57,824 nt of DNA. It comes from Acutalibacter sp. (GTDB taxonomy: Bacteria; Bacillota; Clostridia; Oscillospirales; Acutalibacteraceae). The notes below the pieces were generated by a model. The model ran no database searches, was not told where the DNA came from, and saw only the letters and a program-made list of their open reading frames with translations. The position numbers and the translations under genes were made by a program. The stretch is taken from the NCBI GenBank assembly GCA_022511515.1, contig JAFLRP010000198.1, positions 1-57,824 of the forward strand, written 5' to 3'. Position 1 is the stretch's first letter; each line of letters starts with the position of its first letter. Positions 57,738 through 57,824 of this stretch are shown piece after piece.

Positions 57738-57824
<87 letters not shown>

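Overview
The window is a stretch of core chromosome from an endospore-forming member of the Clostridia, most like the Oscillospirales (moderately high GC, strong AAAGGAG-type ribosome binding sites). Evidence for this placement includes a FabK-type fatty acid operon, a CwlJ/GerQ spore germination pair, a T-box leader before cysE-cysS, and families such as DUF3842, YqhQ and a Firmicutes-type RecA-RecX pair. I see no transposase, integrase, phage gene, CRISPR array or tRNA gene. The placement is an inference from gene content, not a database result.

Layout. (1) 1-7.5 kb, minus strand: type II fatty acid operon fabH-fabK-fabD-fabG-fabF-accB-fabZ-accC, with the likely start of accD at the left edge, driven by a near-consensus promoter. 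(2) 7.6-9.2 kb, minus: an FabG-like reductase (possibly the EF-P modification enzyme) and rsmE. (3) 9.3-15.4 kb, plus: lipoprotein, OmpR-type regulator, histidine kinase, YqhQ, prmC and a 2H phosphoesterase. (4) 15.4-17.9 kb, plus: AbrB-type regulator, ABC ATPase, ABC permease and a transglutaminase-like protein. (5) 18-25.7 kb, minus: recA-recX behind a LexA-type box; an ABC-F protein behind a leader with a 3-codon uORF and a terminator; an M28 peptidase; cysE-cysS behind a T-box; (6) 25.7-27.2 kb: a candidate structured RNA and a PRPP synthetase. (7) 27.8-31.6 kb, plus: YihY, DUF3842, rimO, pgsA and an unknown gene; then cwlJ-gerQ on minus.

(8) 32.9-37.7 kb, plus: MoxR, DUF58 and transglutaminase membrane operon, then a PNPOx-like protein. 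(9) 37.8-44.4 kb, minus: trxA-trxB, a P-loop kinase fusion, a HAD phosphatase, and a GlpA/GlpB/DUF1667-type oxidoreductase set divergent from xylulokinase. (10) 46.3-49.5 kb, minus: a large secreted SLH-domain protein. (11) 50-56.1 kb, minus: a MecA C-terminal-domain protein, rpe, an AEC transporter, a small membrane protein, a YabE-like 3D/G5 cell wall protein, a membrane protein, and rplM-rpsI. (12) 56.5-57.8 kb, plus: a TtcA-family gene and the 5' part of a 5S rRNA gene directly behind its own promoter.

The coding genes are largely conventional; the unusual content is between them. Three kinds of recurrent non-coding architecture stand out: six genes in which a stem-loop sits between the Shine-Dalgarno sequence and the start codon, with the Shine-Dalgarno itself able to pair with the same arm (a possible two-state switch); tandem leader repeats carrying a CGGTCGGG(C/T)CG core placed directly upstream of three unrelated genes; and an attenuator-like leader on the ABC-F gene. 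A compact structured RNA with its own terminator lies between the PRPP synthetase and the T-box.
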